A DNA stretch of 23,689 nt from Poronia punctata (lineage: Eukaryota; Ascomycota; Sordariomycetes; Xylariales; Xylariaceae): NCBI GenBank assembly GCA_022579005.1, contig MU401840.1, positions 1-23,689 of the forward strand, given 5' to 3'. A program made the position numbers and the translations under genes. Positions 1-11,905 of the stretch are shown in pieces; the stretch's first letter is position 1; each line of letters begins with the position of its first letter. Below the pieces are notes generated by a model. It was given only the letters and a program-made list of their open reading frames with translations, searched no databases and was not told the DNA's origin.

Positions 1-101
1 ATACTATAACTATTACTATAAAAGCTATAATATTATAAAATAAAGGTATTATTTATAGCTACAAAATAAACTAGTATATTAGCTTATTTTAAAAAAGTAT
101 A
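1..101. other. AT-rich decayed DNA at left edge
   Basis: This stretch is almost only A and T, with the remaining C and G mostly in AGCT-like contexts. It looks like the large block at 9691-23307 and probably is the end of a similar RIP-hit region left of the window. I see no gene in it. The repeat copy that starts near 102 cannot be extended convincingly into it. Confidence 0.6.
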
Positions 102-321
102 TTAAATTTAATAGGTTATAAAATAATAAGAATTAATATAATGCCTATATAGTAAAAGTTATATAGCTATAGTAAAGACTACTATAAAAAAAAAGGTCTT
201 TTTATAAAGGGTCTTTCTTTACTTATTTAGTATATGCAAATTTTACAAAGAGAAGAAGTTTTACCTCCTTACGCGTACATTAATCAATACATACAATTCA
301 GCTATTCTGCTAGTTCTGACA
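102..321 (+). repeat. Left copy of dispersed LTR-like repeat
   Basis: Positions 102-321 align with 23431-23651 in the same orientation at a constant offset of 23329, with a single one-base indel near 307. By hand I count about 45 substitutions over 220 bases, and all but one are transitions (C/T or G/A). That is the pattern RIP leaves on duplicated sequence. The homology stops sharply after CTGACA at 321, where the other copy has TTAATA, and the flanks then differ. An end in CA fits the 3' end of an LTR. The first part of this copy (to about 230) is much more AT-rich than its last 80 bases. Upstream of 102 no alignment holds, so this copy is either truncated or decayed beyond recognition there. 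Confidence 0.75.
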
Positions 322-751
322 CTTGTCTGCCAGTTGTTCCGGCCAAAGGTGGGGTGGCTCCGCAACGACGTCAAACATGGAAATCAATCAATCAATCAAT
401 CAATTAATCAATCTCGTCCACCTCCATATACCGATCTCAAGCGACAAGGGATCCCGGTGTGCGACATGGCCCACAACACAACAGAGGCCCTAGGTACTCG
501 TAGACACCTATGAGTAATCTAACAAGAATAAAGGTAACTGAAGTTAGCTACCTACCTACCTTAGATTAGCCCCGACCTTCAGTTGACAGCGACCAACTGG
601 CAATCGCCCTTTCCCAACACGAGTCTATCTGTACCTCTTCACGACTCCCCACGTTATCACGAGACTACTGGTGAATAGTCCCGGCTCGCTCAAGCAAGTG
701 ATAGGGAATCAGGTCCTCCGCTTCTCCAACTTGTCCTTTCGCTCGTCTGGA
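322..751. promoter_or_regulatory. Upstream region of the 2EXR gene
   Basis: This is 430 bases of normal composition between the left repeat and the first ATG of the 2EXR gene. It should hold that gene's promoter and 5' leader. It contains an ATCA microsatellite (383-413) and a TACC run (547-562). No TATA box or known factor site stands out, and no convincing open frame begins here. Confidence 0.4.
383..413. repeat. (ATCA)n microsatellite
   Basis: About seven and a half copies of ATCA, with one T substitution near 404, lie 340 bases before the 2EXR start codon. It is a simple tetranucleotide repeat with no visible coding role. Confidence 0.85.
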
Positions 752-1964
752 ATGATGGAATGTCGGACGAAGAGCTTTTCGTTCATGGATCTCCCTCCAG
801 AACTCCGCAGTACGTTAGCCCCCACCCTCTCTCGCCCTCTTGGGGCGGCAGTTTCTTGCCTCGCTTGCCTTAGGGTGAGGTAATGGCACGTGCACTTGGG
901 AGGACCGTGGACGGGTCTTCGTATCAGGGTACCTAGCGTTCGAACATGTTGCGTTGTCGCTTCAGTTTCAGCCAGTCTCGAGAGTGTACCCGCTGATCCC
1001 CAGCCCTTTAGTCATGGTCTGGATGGATGCCGCCGAGCTGGGCTACAGACGTAACCTGGAAGTGACACAGAAGAAAGACCGAAGTTCCACGGAGAGGGCC
1101 GCCCTGCTCGGTGAGGACGACCTCCCTGACGATTTTGCGCACGCCTCGTCTCTGATCCGTTTCATGTCTACTTGTCCGGCGCGGGCAGTTGCGCAATCGT
1201 GTCGCGAGGCGCGGCAACTTGTCTGTCGAGAATGGCGTGATCCGCCTGTGCCTCCGTGGGCCTATACTGACCCGGACCGGGATAGTTTGTTAATCTCGGG
1301 CTCTTTCTCGAGCCGCTGTCTCTCCCAGCTTAAAACCATCCTTCCGCATATGAAGAACATAGTCCTCATGCCACCATGCCAAGACACATTCAACACGTTC
1401 GCCAGGATATTCCCCCACGGATTACCGGTCAAAAGAGGGGGGATCGCCTTGAGGTCGGTCAGCTTCGTCCAGGCCGAGTTCAGGGTCAACAACCTAATTC
1501 AGGAAAAGGTACAAGCAGCGCTCGCGTCCCAGTTCCCGCTGGTGCTCGATCTCGATAACATAGACGAGGTCGGGCGGATTGATCACATATACAGGCAGAC
1601 GTTCGAGGGCACGCCCGTGTTCTCGCTGATGTACGTAAGAGAGCTCAGCAAGAGTTCGTCGAGGAATGGAGAACCGCTCGATTTCGATTGGACGGATGTC
1701 CAACAAGCTCATACGGACGATATACGGGTGCGCCTACTTCCAGGCCTGGGCACGCCTCGTTTTGACCTCGTTACCCCGACGAGCCAACCAAAACTCAAGT
1801 TGCCAACTGTGAAGAGGGTCGTCATTCTCCATACATTTCAGGCACACGAGGAGAGAGGAAGGTGGATTCCTCTCCTTGATCCGGGTGATCTCAACCGCTT
1901 TCCCGATCCCAGATTGCTCAGGCGGTCGAGGCCTAAGTTCGAAGCAGCCCCCTTGAATACGTGA
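752..1964 (+). CDS. 2EXR domain-containing fungal protein
   Basis: The likely exons are 752-809 and 937-1964, giving 361 residues. Exon 1 starts at the first of two consecutive ATGs, has no earlier in-frame ATG, and encodes FSFMDLPPELR, the hallmark start of the fungal 2EXR domain. A strong donor GTACGT lies at 810-815. Using the acceptor TAG at 934-936 gives LPPELR-T-FEHVAL, which matches how the family continues. The acceptor CAG at 925-927 also keeps frame and would add three residues. Exon 2 then carries the second 2EXR signature, PARAVAQSCREARQL, followed by the usual aromatic/Asp stretch (AYTDPDRDSLLI). The rest is soluble, with no signal peptide or membrane segment. Molecular function of 2EXR proteins is unknown; they are often multicopy in filamentous fungi. 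The gene converges on the beta-glucosidase gene. The family call is fairly safe; the intron edges are inferred. Confidence 0.7.
810..936 (+). other. Predicted intron of the 2EXR gene
   Basis: The intron joins the LPPELR half of the domain (frame of 752) to the CRESR-like half (frame of 1964). The donor is GTACGT. A closer acceptor at 873 would put a TGA directly in frame, so the acceptor must lie further on, at 936 (preferred) or 927. No clear CTAAC branch point is visible, which keeps the exact end uncertain. Confidence 0.5.
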
Positions 1965-2670
1965 TAGTTGCTGGTAAGGATCGAGGGGCGCATATTATAC
2001 GCTAGGAACCCAGAAGCGCCTTCCTTGTTACTGTATTTGGCGGAGGGTATCGAAAGAGGGCATGTCCGATTTGCACCTGTCGGGTTTGCTCAACCTTGTT
2101 GACTCCGCTTAGAGTTGCCTGCTTCCACTCTCTGATGCCGCGCTTAGTATTGATTCTTCATGCCACTCCGATGATGTCCACGTCTCTGTTTAATTTGCTC
2201 CTTTGTTCGAAGTACGGGTTTACCGTAGGCTTAGCCCAGTCACAGAGGTACGGAGTGTTGATGAAGCAAGGAAACTTACTAAACGAAATGGAGACTACAT
2301 TACGGGGTCGGTGAAAGACAAAGGGGACCAGAACATTTGTCTATCTATCGGAACATCTGTGCCAAATCAAGCAAAATGCACAGAGGTGGTGATGCAGTCA
2401 AGTATGAACCTTGTTTTTCATATTTTAAACAGAAGGAAGAAATTATAAAAGAGAATAGAAAGACCACAGTCCCGAGTCACCGTTGCTGGGGCAGCGTCTA
2501 AACAAATAATGTATTTACAGAAATGAAAAGGAGAGCTCAACTACCTAAGAAGAACATTCAGTGACACTATAGGTAGCATTTATAGAGTATCATCTTCCGC
2601 TACAGAAAAGGCACCTTTAAAGGGTCCAACAGAGACGGCGCTCCTATAGATGCATGCATTCCTGCATCGC
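1965..2670. other. Intergenic region between convergent genes
   Basis: These 706 bases separate the stop codon of the 2EXR gene (+) and that of the beta-glucosidase (-), so they should hold both 3' untranslated regions. Short open frames exist (for example 2203-2448) but they resemble no family and have no intron context. Composition grows more A-rich from about 2400 to 2560. I see no RNA gene or mobile element. Confidence 0.5.
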
Positions 2671-5600
2671 TTATGAACCGCCGGTACCTCTAAGTGACTT
2701 GTGTACCGGAAGATCTGCATGTAATCTGAGGTCTCTCGAACTCGCTCCGACATGGACCGTCTTCCGGTAGTCTGTGACTTTCCAATCCTGTGCCTCAACA
2801 TCCCAATTACCAAGATCTCGATACGTCAAGTCAAAAGACACTGTCTTGACCGCACCGGGGTCGAGCTCGACCTCGTCAAAGCCACGTAGCACGACCTTGG
2901 GGTCTGTCGGACCACCGAGAGACAGGTACTAGGATGTACAATATCAGCGACTTTTCACAGCAACGAGCAAAAGTTTTAGTAGACAAAAGAACGGGGTCAA
3001 GATCTCGGATGCATACCAGCTGAGGGATCTCGGTCCCAACAACGTCACCAGTGTTCTCGATGTCTACACCGACAACGTAGACCGTCTTGTACAGCTCTGG
3101 ATTCCCACCGGGTGCGCCGCCGGCAGGCAAGATGGGCTGGGCCGACCGGTTGTGGGCTGCATAGGGGATCTCGTCCGGACCGTTCGGATCCGATATGTCG
3201 GTGTTGTTGAGCCATGGGTATATCATGCCCGGTATCGCCTGGAAGCCGGCGGGTGTGAGCGCTCTTTCGGGATCGAAGTCGATGAAACCGAACGTGGGTC
3301 CCGCCGCGGTGGAGCCGCTCGCGGGCCGATATGGGCCCACCTCCTGCGGCGCGACCGTCAAGTTGGAGTACGAGAAGTTCGTATAGCTCAGACCGAAGCC
3401 GAACTCGAAGCACGGCTCTATGCCCTCGCGATCAAAGTATCGGTAGTCGATGAAGGAGCCTTCGGCGAAGGCCTGCTGCGGCTGTTTGTCGCTCGAATTG
3501 ACGAGCGTAGCGATGCCCCAGTCTGCCGCTGCCTTGCCCCACGTGAAGGGCGTCCTGCCTTGAGGGTTGACCTTGCCGTACAGCACGTCGGTGAGCGAGT
3601 TACCCGACTCCTGGGCTGGGAGGCCGGCCCACACGATGGCGGTGACGTTCGGATGGGTCTTGATCTCGTCCATCAGAACCGGGCCTACACTGTGAATCAC
3701 CACGATGGTGTTGGGATTGACAGAGGCGACGGCGGCGATGAGTTGGTCGCCGCCGTTCCACAACGTAAGGTTCTTGCGGTCGCCGAAATTGCCATCGATA
3801 GTCGCGTAACCCTCGCCCGACTGGGCGTTGGCGAAGACGAGGGCAACCGACGAGTTACCGGCAGCAGCGCGAGCAGCGTCCAGGTCCCAGTTGCCCTTTA
3901 CGTTGGTGAAGGCGGTTCCATCCGTCTCGGCCTGCTTCTCGAGCGCGGTAGCCGGCGAGATAAGGTAAGGATACTCGGCCGTTGCCGCTCCCCATCCCAT
4001 GGCCAGCGTGCCCACGTCGCATATCCTGTCGACGCACGCGTTGGGTCCGTTTGGGTTGTCTTGGGCGTCCTCGCCGATGACTGCCAGGCTAGCTGGAGCT
4101 TTGAGTGGCAAGGCACCATGCACGTTCTTGAGAAGAACGGCCGACTTGGCGCCCATCTCCCGGATCGTGTCGGCGTGGTTACCCTGCACGTCGACGTGCT
4201 TGTTCACCGTCGTATTCCCCATCTTGGCAGCCCAGTACTGGGGGCCAACGGTCTGATTTGTCCACGACGAATAGTTGATGTCGACCTGTTTCGTGTCTCG
4301 TCCCACTTTGTAGAAGGCGGCCATGATACGGACGGCCATGTCATCGATGCGAAACTGCGGCACGGCAAGCGAGAGAACGGCTTCGGTCAGTGCGCCGCCC
4401 CAGTAGGAACCGTACGTCGAATTAGGCACTCCGTCGCCGGGCATTGTCATGTCGAGGCCAGTGAGAGCGCTCAGCGGCCCGGAGTGTTGTCCGCCCCAGT
4501 CCGAAACCACTGCGGTCGAAATTTGTCACTACGTTGTCTTCCAGCAAGACTGGCTGTGACAGACGTACCAAAACCCTGGAATCCCAGTTCGTTCTTCAAA
4601 AGTTGGTTGAGTACATACGAGTTCTCGCAAGCAAAAGTGTTGTTGATCTTGTTGTACGAGCACATGACACTCCCAACGCCAGCTCGCACTGCGTCTGCAA
4701 AGGGCCTGCCAGATAAATTGGTCGTCCATGTCAGTACCTACGGAAGGGAGAGGGGCATCCTGGCGTATCCTGCTATACGCCCCGGCCTTTTCCCCGTCAC
4801 CTAGAGTCTAGACTCACCAAAGATAAAGTTCATGCATCGTCTTGTCGTCCACGTTACTGCTGATACTACTCCTATAATGTTCCTGCTCGTTGAGGATGAA
4901 ATGTTTCACGCTCGCAATGACGCCTGCGCTCTGCGTTCCTTCGACCGTCTGCGCAACAGCAACACCTGCGAGGTAAGGATCCGGCCCGAAAGACTCAAAG
5001 TTGCGGCCACCAGCCGGGTCGCGGCCTAGAGGTCCCACCACGGGACCGAGCTGTACATCTAGGTAGTAGCCAAGTTGACAGGTTAGCAATGCTTTTTTCT
5101 TGTCATGGTCGTCACTGGTGCATCAGGCGTTTGCAGACGAATATTGATGTAGTGCACCGGAGCGAAACTCGGATGTTCATACCGATCCCCTTATCCCTAA
5201 ACTCTGCCCCCATGGCTTCGCCCCGTCTTCGCATCAACGACCTCGACCAAGTGGCCGCCGCGTTGATGCCGGCCGGGAAAACAGAGTTCAGATCAGCTAG
5301 GCGAATGAAAAGGGGGTTTGTCAGCGGAGTCACTCGGGACGACACAAATAGCGTGGCGGCCTACTATATCGGATACCGACTGGCCCATCCTGAAGGCACA
5401 GATGTCGAAACCCGAGGCGAGGTATGGCTCCCGTGTTCCCCGTGCATAGATCTGCTTGGTTGCCGGTGCCTGTGGTTAGATTTACCTTTTCGAGGAGCGT
5501 CAGGTTCGACACAAAGGCGCGGGCCCGCGCATATGCCGCATCCCATCCATCCGGGCCCCCAGCACTCCAAGGCGATGGGAAAAAGTCGGGCGAGGTAGGC

Positions 5601-5674
5601 GGCGAGCCTGACGCCGATACGATGACATTCGCAGTGAATAGTGTAAATGCGACGCTCAACCGACATATATACAT
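2671..5674 (-). CDS. Secreted GH3 beta-glucosidase
   Basis: The enzyme should release glucose from the non-reducing end of cellobiose and similar beta-glucosides outside the cell. Exons on the minus strand are 5674-5365, 5296-5183, 5058-4818, 4705-4569, 4509-3017 and 2928-2671. They sum to 2553 bases, or 850 residues, the usual size of fungal GH3 beta-glucosidases. All five introns have GT and AG ends and restore family sequence exactly: GIRYTDLNS, RDKGIDVQLGP, HELYLWPFADAV, GFVVSDWGG and IPQLYLSLGG. Residues 1-23 look like a signal peptide. Seen motifs are QDGP (Asp96), [10 protein letters not shown] (Lys193, His194), SDW with nucleophile Asp271, SGEGY with likely acid/base Glu500, [10 protein letters not shown] near 637-646, and a C-terminal fibronectin-III-like domain from about 740. 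The spacing of Asp271 and Glu500 equals that of the known pair (280 and 509) in Aspergillus aculeatus BGL1. Many N-glycosylation sequons occur. One oddity is Asn72 where many relatives have Trp (GTGW). All key residues are present, so the gene looks functional. Confidence 0.95.
2929..5364 (-). other. Five introns of the beta-glucosidase gene
   Basis: Introns lie at 5297-5364 (68 bases, branch GCTGAC), 5059-5182 (124), 4706-4817 (112, donor GTGAGT), 4510-4568 (59, donor GTACGT) and 2929-3016 (88, donor GTATGC, branch near GCTGAT). The first four interrupt the N-terminal half that forms the catalytic barrel. The last is in phase 0 inside the C-terminal fibronectin-like domain. Each was chosen because it alone restores conserved family sequence and reading frame. 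Confidence 0.85.
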
Positions 5675-6208
5675 GATGAAAATAGTCTACGGCAGCGGTG
5701 GACCGTGGTGCGGACAAAGACTAGGTTAGGAAAAACAACTGCGTTGGTGACAATGGTCGTTGATGGTCGTTTCATCACAGTCGAGAAACGTGGACATCCG
5801 GCCCTCGTTGGAAGAGGCAATGAAAACGACGGCCAACCCCTCTTTTGCACACCCGCGGGCCGCGGCGGGGATAACGGCTTGCTACATTGCCCTTGCCCCG
5901 ACTGTAGATGGATAAAGCGGGCTAGGTTAAGTTCTCCATTCCGGCAGAATGCACGAGGTTGGAATGTGGCCCTGTTGAGGGAGTTCATGGGGTAAATTCA
6001 GCCATCCAAGGAGACAGTCGGCAAATAATATACTTCAGAGGGCCTCGGACTACTGAGTACGTCCCACCCAAGGTCCCGCATTTGACTGCACCTCCAATAC
6101 CCCGGCGATTGCATAGGCATTATACCGGCGGAACCGCATACGAGCTATTCGCCTCCCCCAAGAACAAACGGCAGAGCTGAGAGGAACAACGGCCTTTTTC
6201 CCCCACGT
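5675..6208. promoter_or_regulatory. Upstream region of the beta-glucosidase gene and 3' flank of the Lgl gene
   Basis: These 534 bases lie between two minus-strand genes. They must contain the 3' end of the Lgl transcript and the promoter of the beta-glucosidase. Single matches to the carbon-repressor core SYGGRG (5865-5870) and to the XlnR/Xyr1 core GGCTAR (5920-5925) occur, but such short motifs are expected by chance here. No protein-coding frame in this stretch looks real. Confidence 0.4.
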
Positions 6209-9200
6209 CTACGAAAACTTGCTGGTTATACTTCCCAGAATCATCTTTCTCTTCTGACTACTGACGAATTTGCTGGCATCCTCGGACCATTTCTGACTAC
6301 TCGCCGAGAGGTTCTCCAACCCATCGTTCACGATATTCAACTTTTCCGTACGCTCGTTCAACTGCCGCGTAAGGTAATCGCCCCAGCCTTCTTGGCCGTG
6401 GCTGGAGGGACCCGCTCGGACTTGTTGTTCCATGGCCGCCGAGGCGGCAAGCATCCTCTTGCTCGGTCGTCTTCCTGGCCCCCCAATCAGGAGATCAAGG
6501 TCTGACGGCGACACGTATTGCGTCCCAGAGATCCACTGCATATTTGAGATGGCCGGCCGTGGCGGGATTGCGAGATCGGGGTTGACAAGCCTGTCTGGGC
6601 TGTTTTCAACCTCCTTTCCTGTTCCCCATACCTGTAGGACAGCGAGTTCGGATGGCCCTGTCCAGCAAACCACTTCGCCGTCTTCTGTAACAACCGAGTC
6701 GGAAAGCCGGCTTCCATCCGTTTTCGGTAACGAAGCGCTACCGAGTTCCTTCAGTCCAGGAAGACTGAAAGCCCGGGTTTTCCCGTCTCCGAAAACCCCG
6801 ACTAATGCCATTCCATGCAGCTCAAATTCGGTTATCGCGGCAGCAGTGCAATAGTAGTCGCCAAACGATTTCGATGCCCCCTTGGAAGTGGCCGGCCTAA
6901 AAATGCGAATCTCGGTTTGTGTAACTTTACCCGGCGGAGTTAGCAGGCAATTAAAATCATAAAAGGGGTCTTAGGGGGGGATTCTTAGGGGGGGGAGAAA
7001 AGGAAATCCCGAGATAATAAACCACTTGGAGATAAAATAAAACCGATTTTTAAAGAAAAGAAAACAGAGAGAGAGGGGGAGAGAGGGGGAGAGAGGGAGA
7101 GAGAGGGAGAGAGAGGGAGAGAGAGGGAGAGAGAGGGAGAGAGAGGGAGAGAGAGGGAGAGAGAGGGAGAGAGAGGGAGAGAGCCAGGATTTCCCTTACC
7201 GACAACGAGCAAGCCATTCACGTGCTTGCCCTCTCGTAGGCCGGCGACCGTATGTCCCGTGGCCGCTGCAGGCTTCCCAGTATCCGTCACAATCGGACAG
7301 ATGGATATAACTTGGCCACCTAGATTGACTACTCCTGCGAGCTCGGCTTTGAAGTTTGTGCCCGACGGCAGCAGTTTTAACGTGATTAATTTGCCTCCGT
7401 TTGTGCCCACGAAGCAGCAGATGCTCGAATACTTGTCTTCATCAAGCGTCAGCACGGCGAACTCAACCGCAACCGGCCAGTCCTTGGTAGTTGACGAATG
7501 CGAGCGGCCTTTCAAAAATGAAGACTTCTTTTCTGGCCTGGCTAAGTCGTTCACCGAGGCTTGGAACATGACAGAAGGCCCCCTCATGTCAATAATGCTC
7601 AGAAGACCGGTCTCAGACCCAACGGCAACAAAACCCACGTCAGATACCTTGACCGTCGTGACCGGGCCCTGCATCATCTCATATAGGAATAGAGGCTGCA
7701 GACCGATCTTGAGGTCTGGTTCCGCCCTAGCTCGAATATCTGACAAGCCACCGGGATTCGACCGTACCTCCTGATCAACTCTCTGGCCATGGAATTTGTT
7801 GGCGTCCCACCGAAACAGGACAACTTCACCCTTGGTGGTGCCGACAGCAAACTCTGGGCTCTCTGTGGCCAAGCTCATGGCAGAGATATTTACATCCTCG
7901 ACACGACCCAGGGCCCTGGCGACATCTACCTGTACCTGCCTTGGATTCTCGATCTCATCGCCGTGGCCGAGGTCCCATATACGTACAGTGCTGTCGGCGT
8001 GCGCCACTTGGATGATTGTCCGGCCCTGGAAGCGTCGCCGTGGCCGCCCTCCCTCGGCGCCACCTCTAAGGATCGGTCCTTCGCCACCAGGGCGGTTCTC
8101 CACCATGCCGAGCCATCTATCGCGGCCTAGCGTAGCCGTTGCGACCTTGAGGGCATAAGGGTGTACGAGAGATAGTGATGGGTGAAGCGTATTGGTCGGG
8201 GATATCGGGTGGCCGGTGGGGAAGCTCATTGTAACTATCTCGCCTGACAATAACAACACCAGCACAGCAACCGGGTCTTGTCCTCCGGCGAAATGTGGCG
8301 AGGCCCTAGGAATAGGGGTGAATCCAGCCACCTCAGCACCAGTCGGGGCTTCGAGAGTGCTCCGTCGCTTGCCTCTGAAATAATCCGCGAGGACCTGCCA
8401 CGAGGAAGTAGAGTAGTTTGGAGTAACGCCGAGCTCCACAAAAGTCAAGCCTGGCGGTGGTCCTTCTAGCGTCTGGCCGCCAGCAATGAGGAGGCCGGAA
8501 TCCTCTGGGTTCCGCTTACAACACCAGACTATTTTGAGGTAAGGGTGTTTCGGCTTGGACGTCTCCGTTTGTGGCCCCGGCTGGTTGACGTCCATGTCGT
8601 AAAGCGAGCGAGCCATGATCAGTCGCCCATCTTTCATTGCATCCCAGAAAACCAGGCTGGCATCTTCGTGCGCGGTGAGCACGAACGTCCCGGTAGGGTG
8701 CCATAAAGCGTGCGTGAGCTTAGGTTTCCTCTTTGTATCGACAGCCTGGTGGCTGCCGCCCGGGGCTCCGGGAGGTACCTCGTATTCGAAGAACTTGGTC
8801 GGTTGGTTCTGTTTGAACGAATAAATGACGGCACCGTGGGTATATCCGATGAGGAGCTTGCCGACGTCTCGTGGATGCATCTGCAGCGAGACAAGAGCGG
8901 TGGCCCGGGCTCGAGGATCCCTCACGAGCCAAAAGTTGGGGAGCCGGAATTGTGTCAAACATTCCCGGTCAATATCATAAGCGTAGACTTCGCCACTTTG
9001 AAGGCCCAGGAAACACCAGTCCAGCATCGGATCAGTCAGCATGCAAGCAACGATACCCGGAGCATGAAAGCTCGTAACTTTAGCACCGGTATCGAGGTCC
9101 CATATGAAAACTTCGTTCTTTGAGTCCAAGCTGATGAGACGGTTGGCACAGAACTGCAAGTCCACAAAGGAACAAGGCCGTGGCGGAACGAAGAACTTCT

Positions 9201-9511
9201 CGACTCTGGATTGGCCAAAGACATAAATTCGTCCCCCGCCATACCTAGACTCGCTCGTGCCAACTGCGACGAGGGACTGGACAGGTTCATAGGCCATGCA
9301 ACTGTTCGGATGTTAGGGTAAATTTGAGTCCCGATGAGCGGCTTGAACATGGGGCAGGTCGAGCTAGACTCGGCTTCTGTAGGCATACATACCTGATTTT
9401 AGAATTGATGCCATATCGATATCGCTCGTCCGGGGCAAACAGGCCCGGTAAGATGTTCGCAGACAGGTCATTCTGCATGCCTGCCTGCTTTCCACGAAGA
9501 AAGCTAGCCAT
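6209..9511 (-). CDS. SRO7: Lgl/Sro7/tomosyn-family polarity and exocytosis protein
   Basis: This is the fungal member of the lethal giant larvae/Sro7/tomosyn family. Relatives are WD40 double-propeller proteins that bind the Sec4 GTPase, the exocyst subunit Exo84 and the t-SNARE Sec9 to promote docking of secretory vesicles at growth sites. Exons on the minus strand are 9511-9393, 9301-7200 and 6924-6209, summing to 2937 bases or 978 residues, a normal length for the family. The N-terminus MASFLRGKQAGMQNDLS and the join YGINSKISCMAYEPVQSL are typical, followed by GGGRIYVFGQ. Repeated WD-like strands such as NEVFIWDLDTG and STVRIWDLGHG are spread through residues 40-740. The last 60 residues (919-978) form an amphipathic R-SNARE-like tail beginning EGWGDYLTRQLNERTEKL, with no transmembrane anchor, as in Sro7. 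The start is the only ATG that gives the conserved N-terminus. Intron 2 is odd: 275 bases, with a GA microsatellite and long G runs. In yeast the tail is autoinhibitory; that it acts so here is inference. Confidence 0.93.
6965..6995 (+). repeat. Three G runs with a short duplication
   Basis: G runs of 4, 7 and 8 bases lie within 31 bases, and the segment TCTTA plus G run occurs twice (6969-6980 and 6984-6995). The tract lies in intron 2 of the Lgl gene, about 40 bases from its branch point. The G-rich strand is the template strand, so the transcript would be C-rich. Confidence 0.7.
7066..7183. repeat. 10-base GAGAGGGAGA tandem repeat in an intron
   Basis: The + strand carries about nine perfect copies of a 10-base purine unit (7091-7183), preceded by slightly different GA/G-run units from 7066. 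It sits inside intron 2 of the Lgl gene, near its donor. Pure purine/pyrimidine mirror-like DNA of this length can form triplex structures and changes length easily; that is general knowledge, not seen here. Confidence 0.9.
9302..9392 (-). other. Intron 1 of the Lgl gene
   Basis: This 91-base intron has donor GTATGT and ends in CAG, with a CCTAAC branch point only about ten bases before the acceptor. Splicing joins YGINSKI to SCMAYEPVQS, which restores a conserved stretch of the family. Confidence 0.85.
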
Positions 9512-9690
9512 GGAGGATACGCTGGGAGTGAGCCAGGTTTAAGGGGTGTAGATGGTGACTCGTGAGCATGTACAAGGAGATGAACCATCAAACTACCTAG
9601 TACCAACGATTTGCTGATGAGCGATGTCAGGTCGGAACTCGGAACTTGGAGAGCTGCAACAAGATGGGTGACAGCTACAGGTACCTCCCA
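9512..9690 (-). promoter_or_regulatory. Short upstream region of the Lgl gene
   Basis: Only about 180 bases of ordinary sequence lie before the start codon; base composition then begins to shift and is strongly AT-rich by about 9840. It should hold the promoter and leader. TACCTA-like motifs occur at 9592-9601, and just beyond at 9696-9712. No TATA box is evident. Confidence 0.4.
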
Positions 9691-9845
9691 TTACCTTGAG
9701 ATCTACCTAGGTTACATGGAACATTATGTACCTTTGTGTACTTCATATAATAAGTGCATGCAATTGTACATATAGGTATCTTTAGTAGGTATATTACCGT
9801 GTGGCCCTCCTTATAAGTAATGATCACCATAATAATCTCGGGTTT

Positions 9846-10250
9846 AAACACTGTTTTAATTTTTTTAAGATTGTTTTTATATAGTAAAGATAATTGTAAT
9901 AATAGTCTTTTAGTGTAAATTGTTTTATGCAAATAAATAGTTATTATTTTAATATAGTTTTTTAAATAAAAAAAGTATTAGTAATAATATTTAATTAAAT
10001 ACTGTTTTTTTTATAATAATAGTTTTTTGCTTTATAACTGTTTAAATTAGCTAGTAACTATGTTTTAAACAAAAATAGTTATATTTTATAAGTAATGCTT
10101 TTTATTTTAATATAACTTTTATTTAGAAATGGTTTTAAAATATAAACTATTTTAAAATTAAAAATAGTTTTAAGTTTAAAACTGTTTTTAGTATAAAATT
10201 TTAAAAAACTTTATAAAATGTAAAATAGCTTTTATTAAGGATTTTTAAAA
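9846..10250. repeat. Left-edge segment dense in AAAACTGTTTT-like motifs
   Basis: From the start of the AT block there are about fifteen near-palindromic short motifs of the form A-run, CTG or TAG, T-run, such as those at 9849-9856, 10004-10013, 10155-10170 and 10178-10190, spaced roughly 17-40 bases apart. A very similar segment lies at the other edge of the block (22720-23170). Whether this is a true degenerate repeat or only a result of composition cannot be settled by eye. Confidence 0.35.
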
Positions 10251-11905
10251 ATTGTATATTATAGTATAAAAATTTTAAAAATATATAGTAATAGCTTTAT
10301 TTAGTTATTAATGCTTTTTTTATTAATTAATTACTATTTTTTATAAGTTTATAAAAACTATAATAATTACTTTAAGTATAAAGCACTTATTATATAGTAT
10401 ATTACTTTTTTTATTTTTTATAATAATAATATAGAAAATTAATTAAAAAGAACTAATTTTATTTTTTTATATAAACTATAAATTTAACATAAGTAATATA
10501 AGCTATAGTTTTAGCTAAGCGTTTGCTTTAATTTAAAAAAGCTAATATAAAATCTTATAATATTCTTTTAATTTATTTTAACTGTTTTTTTTTAATATTG
10601 TGCTTATTTATAGTTTATTTTTTATTAATAGCTTATTTTGTTGCTAAAATATAATAAGTATATAATAATAATAATATTATTATATATAGTAAAATATTAA
10701 AAACTAAAAACTAAACTAAAAACAAATAAATATTATATTTATAAAAAATAGCTATAAAAAGATTTATAAAGTAAAAATTAATAGTATATAATTTTATAAA
10801 GTAAAGGTTAGCTTTAGTAAATATAAAATTATTATAAAGCTAGTAAGTATTTATTTTTTTTAAAACTAAGTATTTTTTAAAATAAAAAAAGTATAACTAT
10901 TATATTTGCCTTTTTTATAAAAGCAATAAAAGCTTTTTTTTTAGCTTTAAAGTAAATATTATAAAAGCATTACAATAATTATGCTATATATAATAATAGT
11001 ATTTTTTATAAAGCTTAAACTACTAAATAACTTTTTAAAATAAAATTATAAAAAAATTTTATACTTATTTTAATTTTTACTTTTGCTTAAAAGTTAAAAA
11101 CGTTAGTTTTTTTAGCATTTTTGCTTTTTTAAGTATTTAAATATAAAGTGCTTAGGTAGTATTAGTAAAAGTTTAAGTTTTTTTAACTACTAAAATTAAA
11201 AGTTAGCTTAATAAAAAAAAACTAAGTTGCTAATAATATTAGTTTTTTTTACTTTTTATAGCTTTAGCTTTTTTATTTTTAAACTTTAAAACTTTTATAG
11301 CTTTTTTTTTTTTAGTTGCTATAATATAAATTATTTTTATTTTATTAGTAAAGCATTTAACTTTAGCAGCAAAGTATTTAACTTATAGTTTTAGTTTATT
11401 TTTATGTTTTAAATTTATATTAATAGTTTTAAAATTATACTAGTTATTATTAGTTTTTTAATAGTTTAATAAATTTTAATTAATATTGCTTACTACTACT
11501 AAATTATTATAAAACTATTAATTTTATATATTTTAAAGCTTTATTAAAAAGTTTACTATTAAATTGTTTTTAACGTAGTTAAACGTGCTAATAATAAAAG
11601 TAAAAGTTAGTTTAAAAAAATGCTAAGCAAAGTTATTTAATACTTTTACTAAAGCTTAATAAGCTTTAATATATATAAAATACTAGCTATTACTATTAGT
11701 ATATATTATTAATATAATATTTTATATTTACTTATTTTATAAAAGTATAAATTTATATAATTTACTTATTTTTTTTGCTACTAAAGCTATTGTTGCTAAT
11801 AAAACTTTAAAGTTTTATAGTAGTTGCTTTTTTTACTTTTAGTATAGCAGCTTTTATAGCTACTACTACTTAACTTTTAGTAGCTTTTTTATTATTTTTA
11901 CTTTT

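Larger units (their letters stand above)
6925..7199 (-). other. Intron 2 of the Lgl gene, with low-complexity tracts
   Basis: The donor GTAAGG follows codon 740, and the acceptor AAAG lies after a GCTAAC branch point about 18 bases upstream. Removing it gives LLVVGVTQTEIRIF, the expected family sequence. At 275 bases it is the longest intron in the window. Its RNA would be almost pure pyrimidine over 7066-7183 and C-rich over 6965-6995. If it is retained, translation continues through the repeat as Ser/Leu/Pro and stops at 6985, removing the SNARE-like tail. Confidence 0.85.
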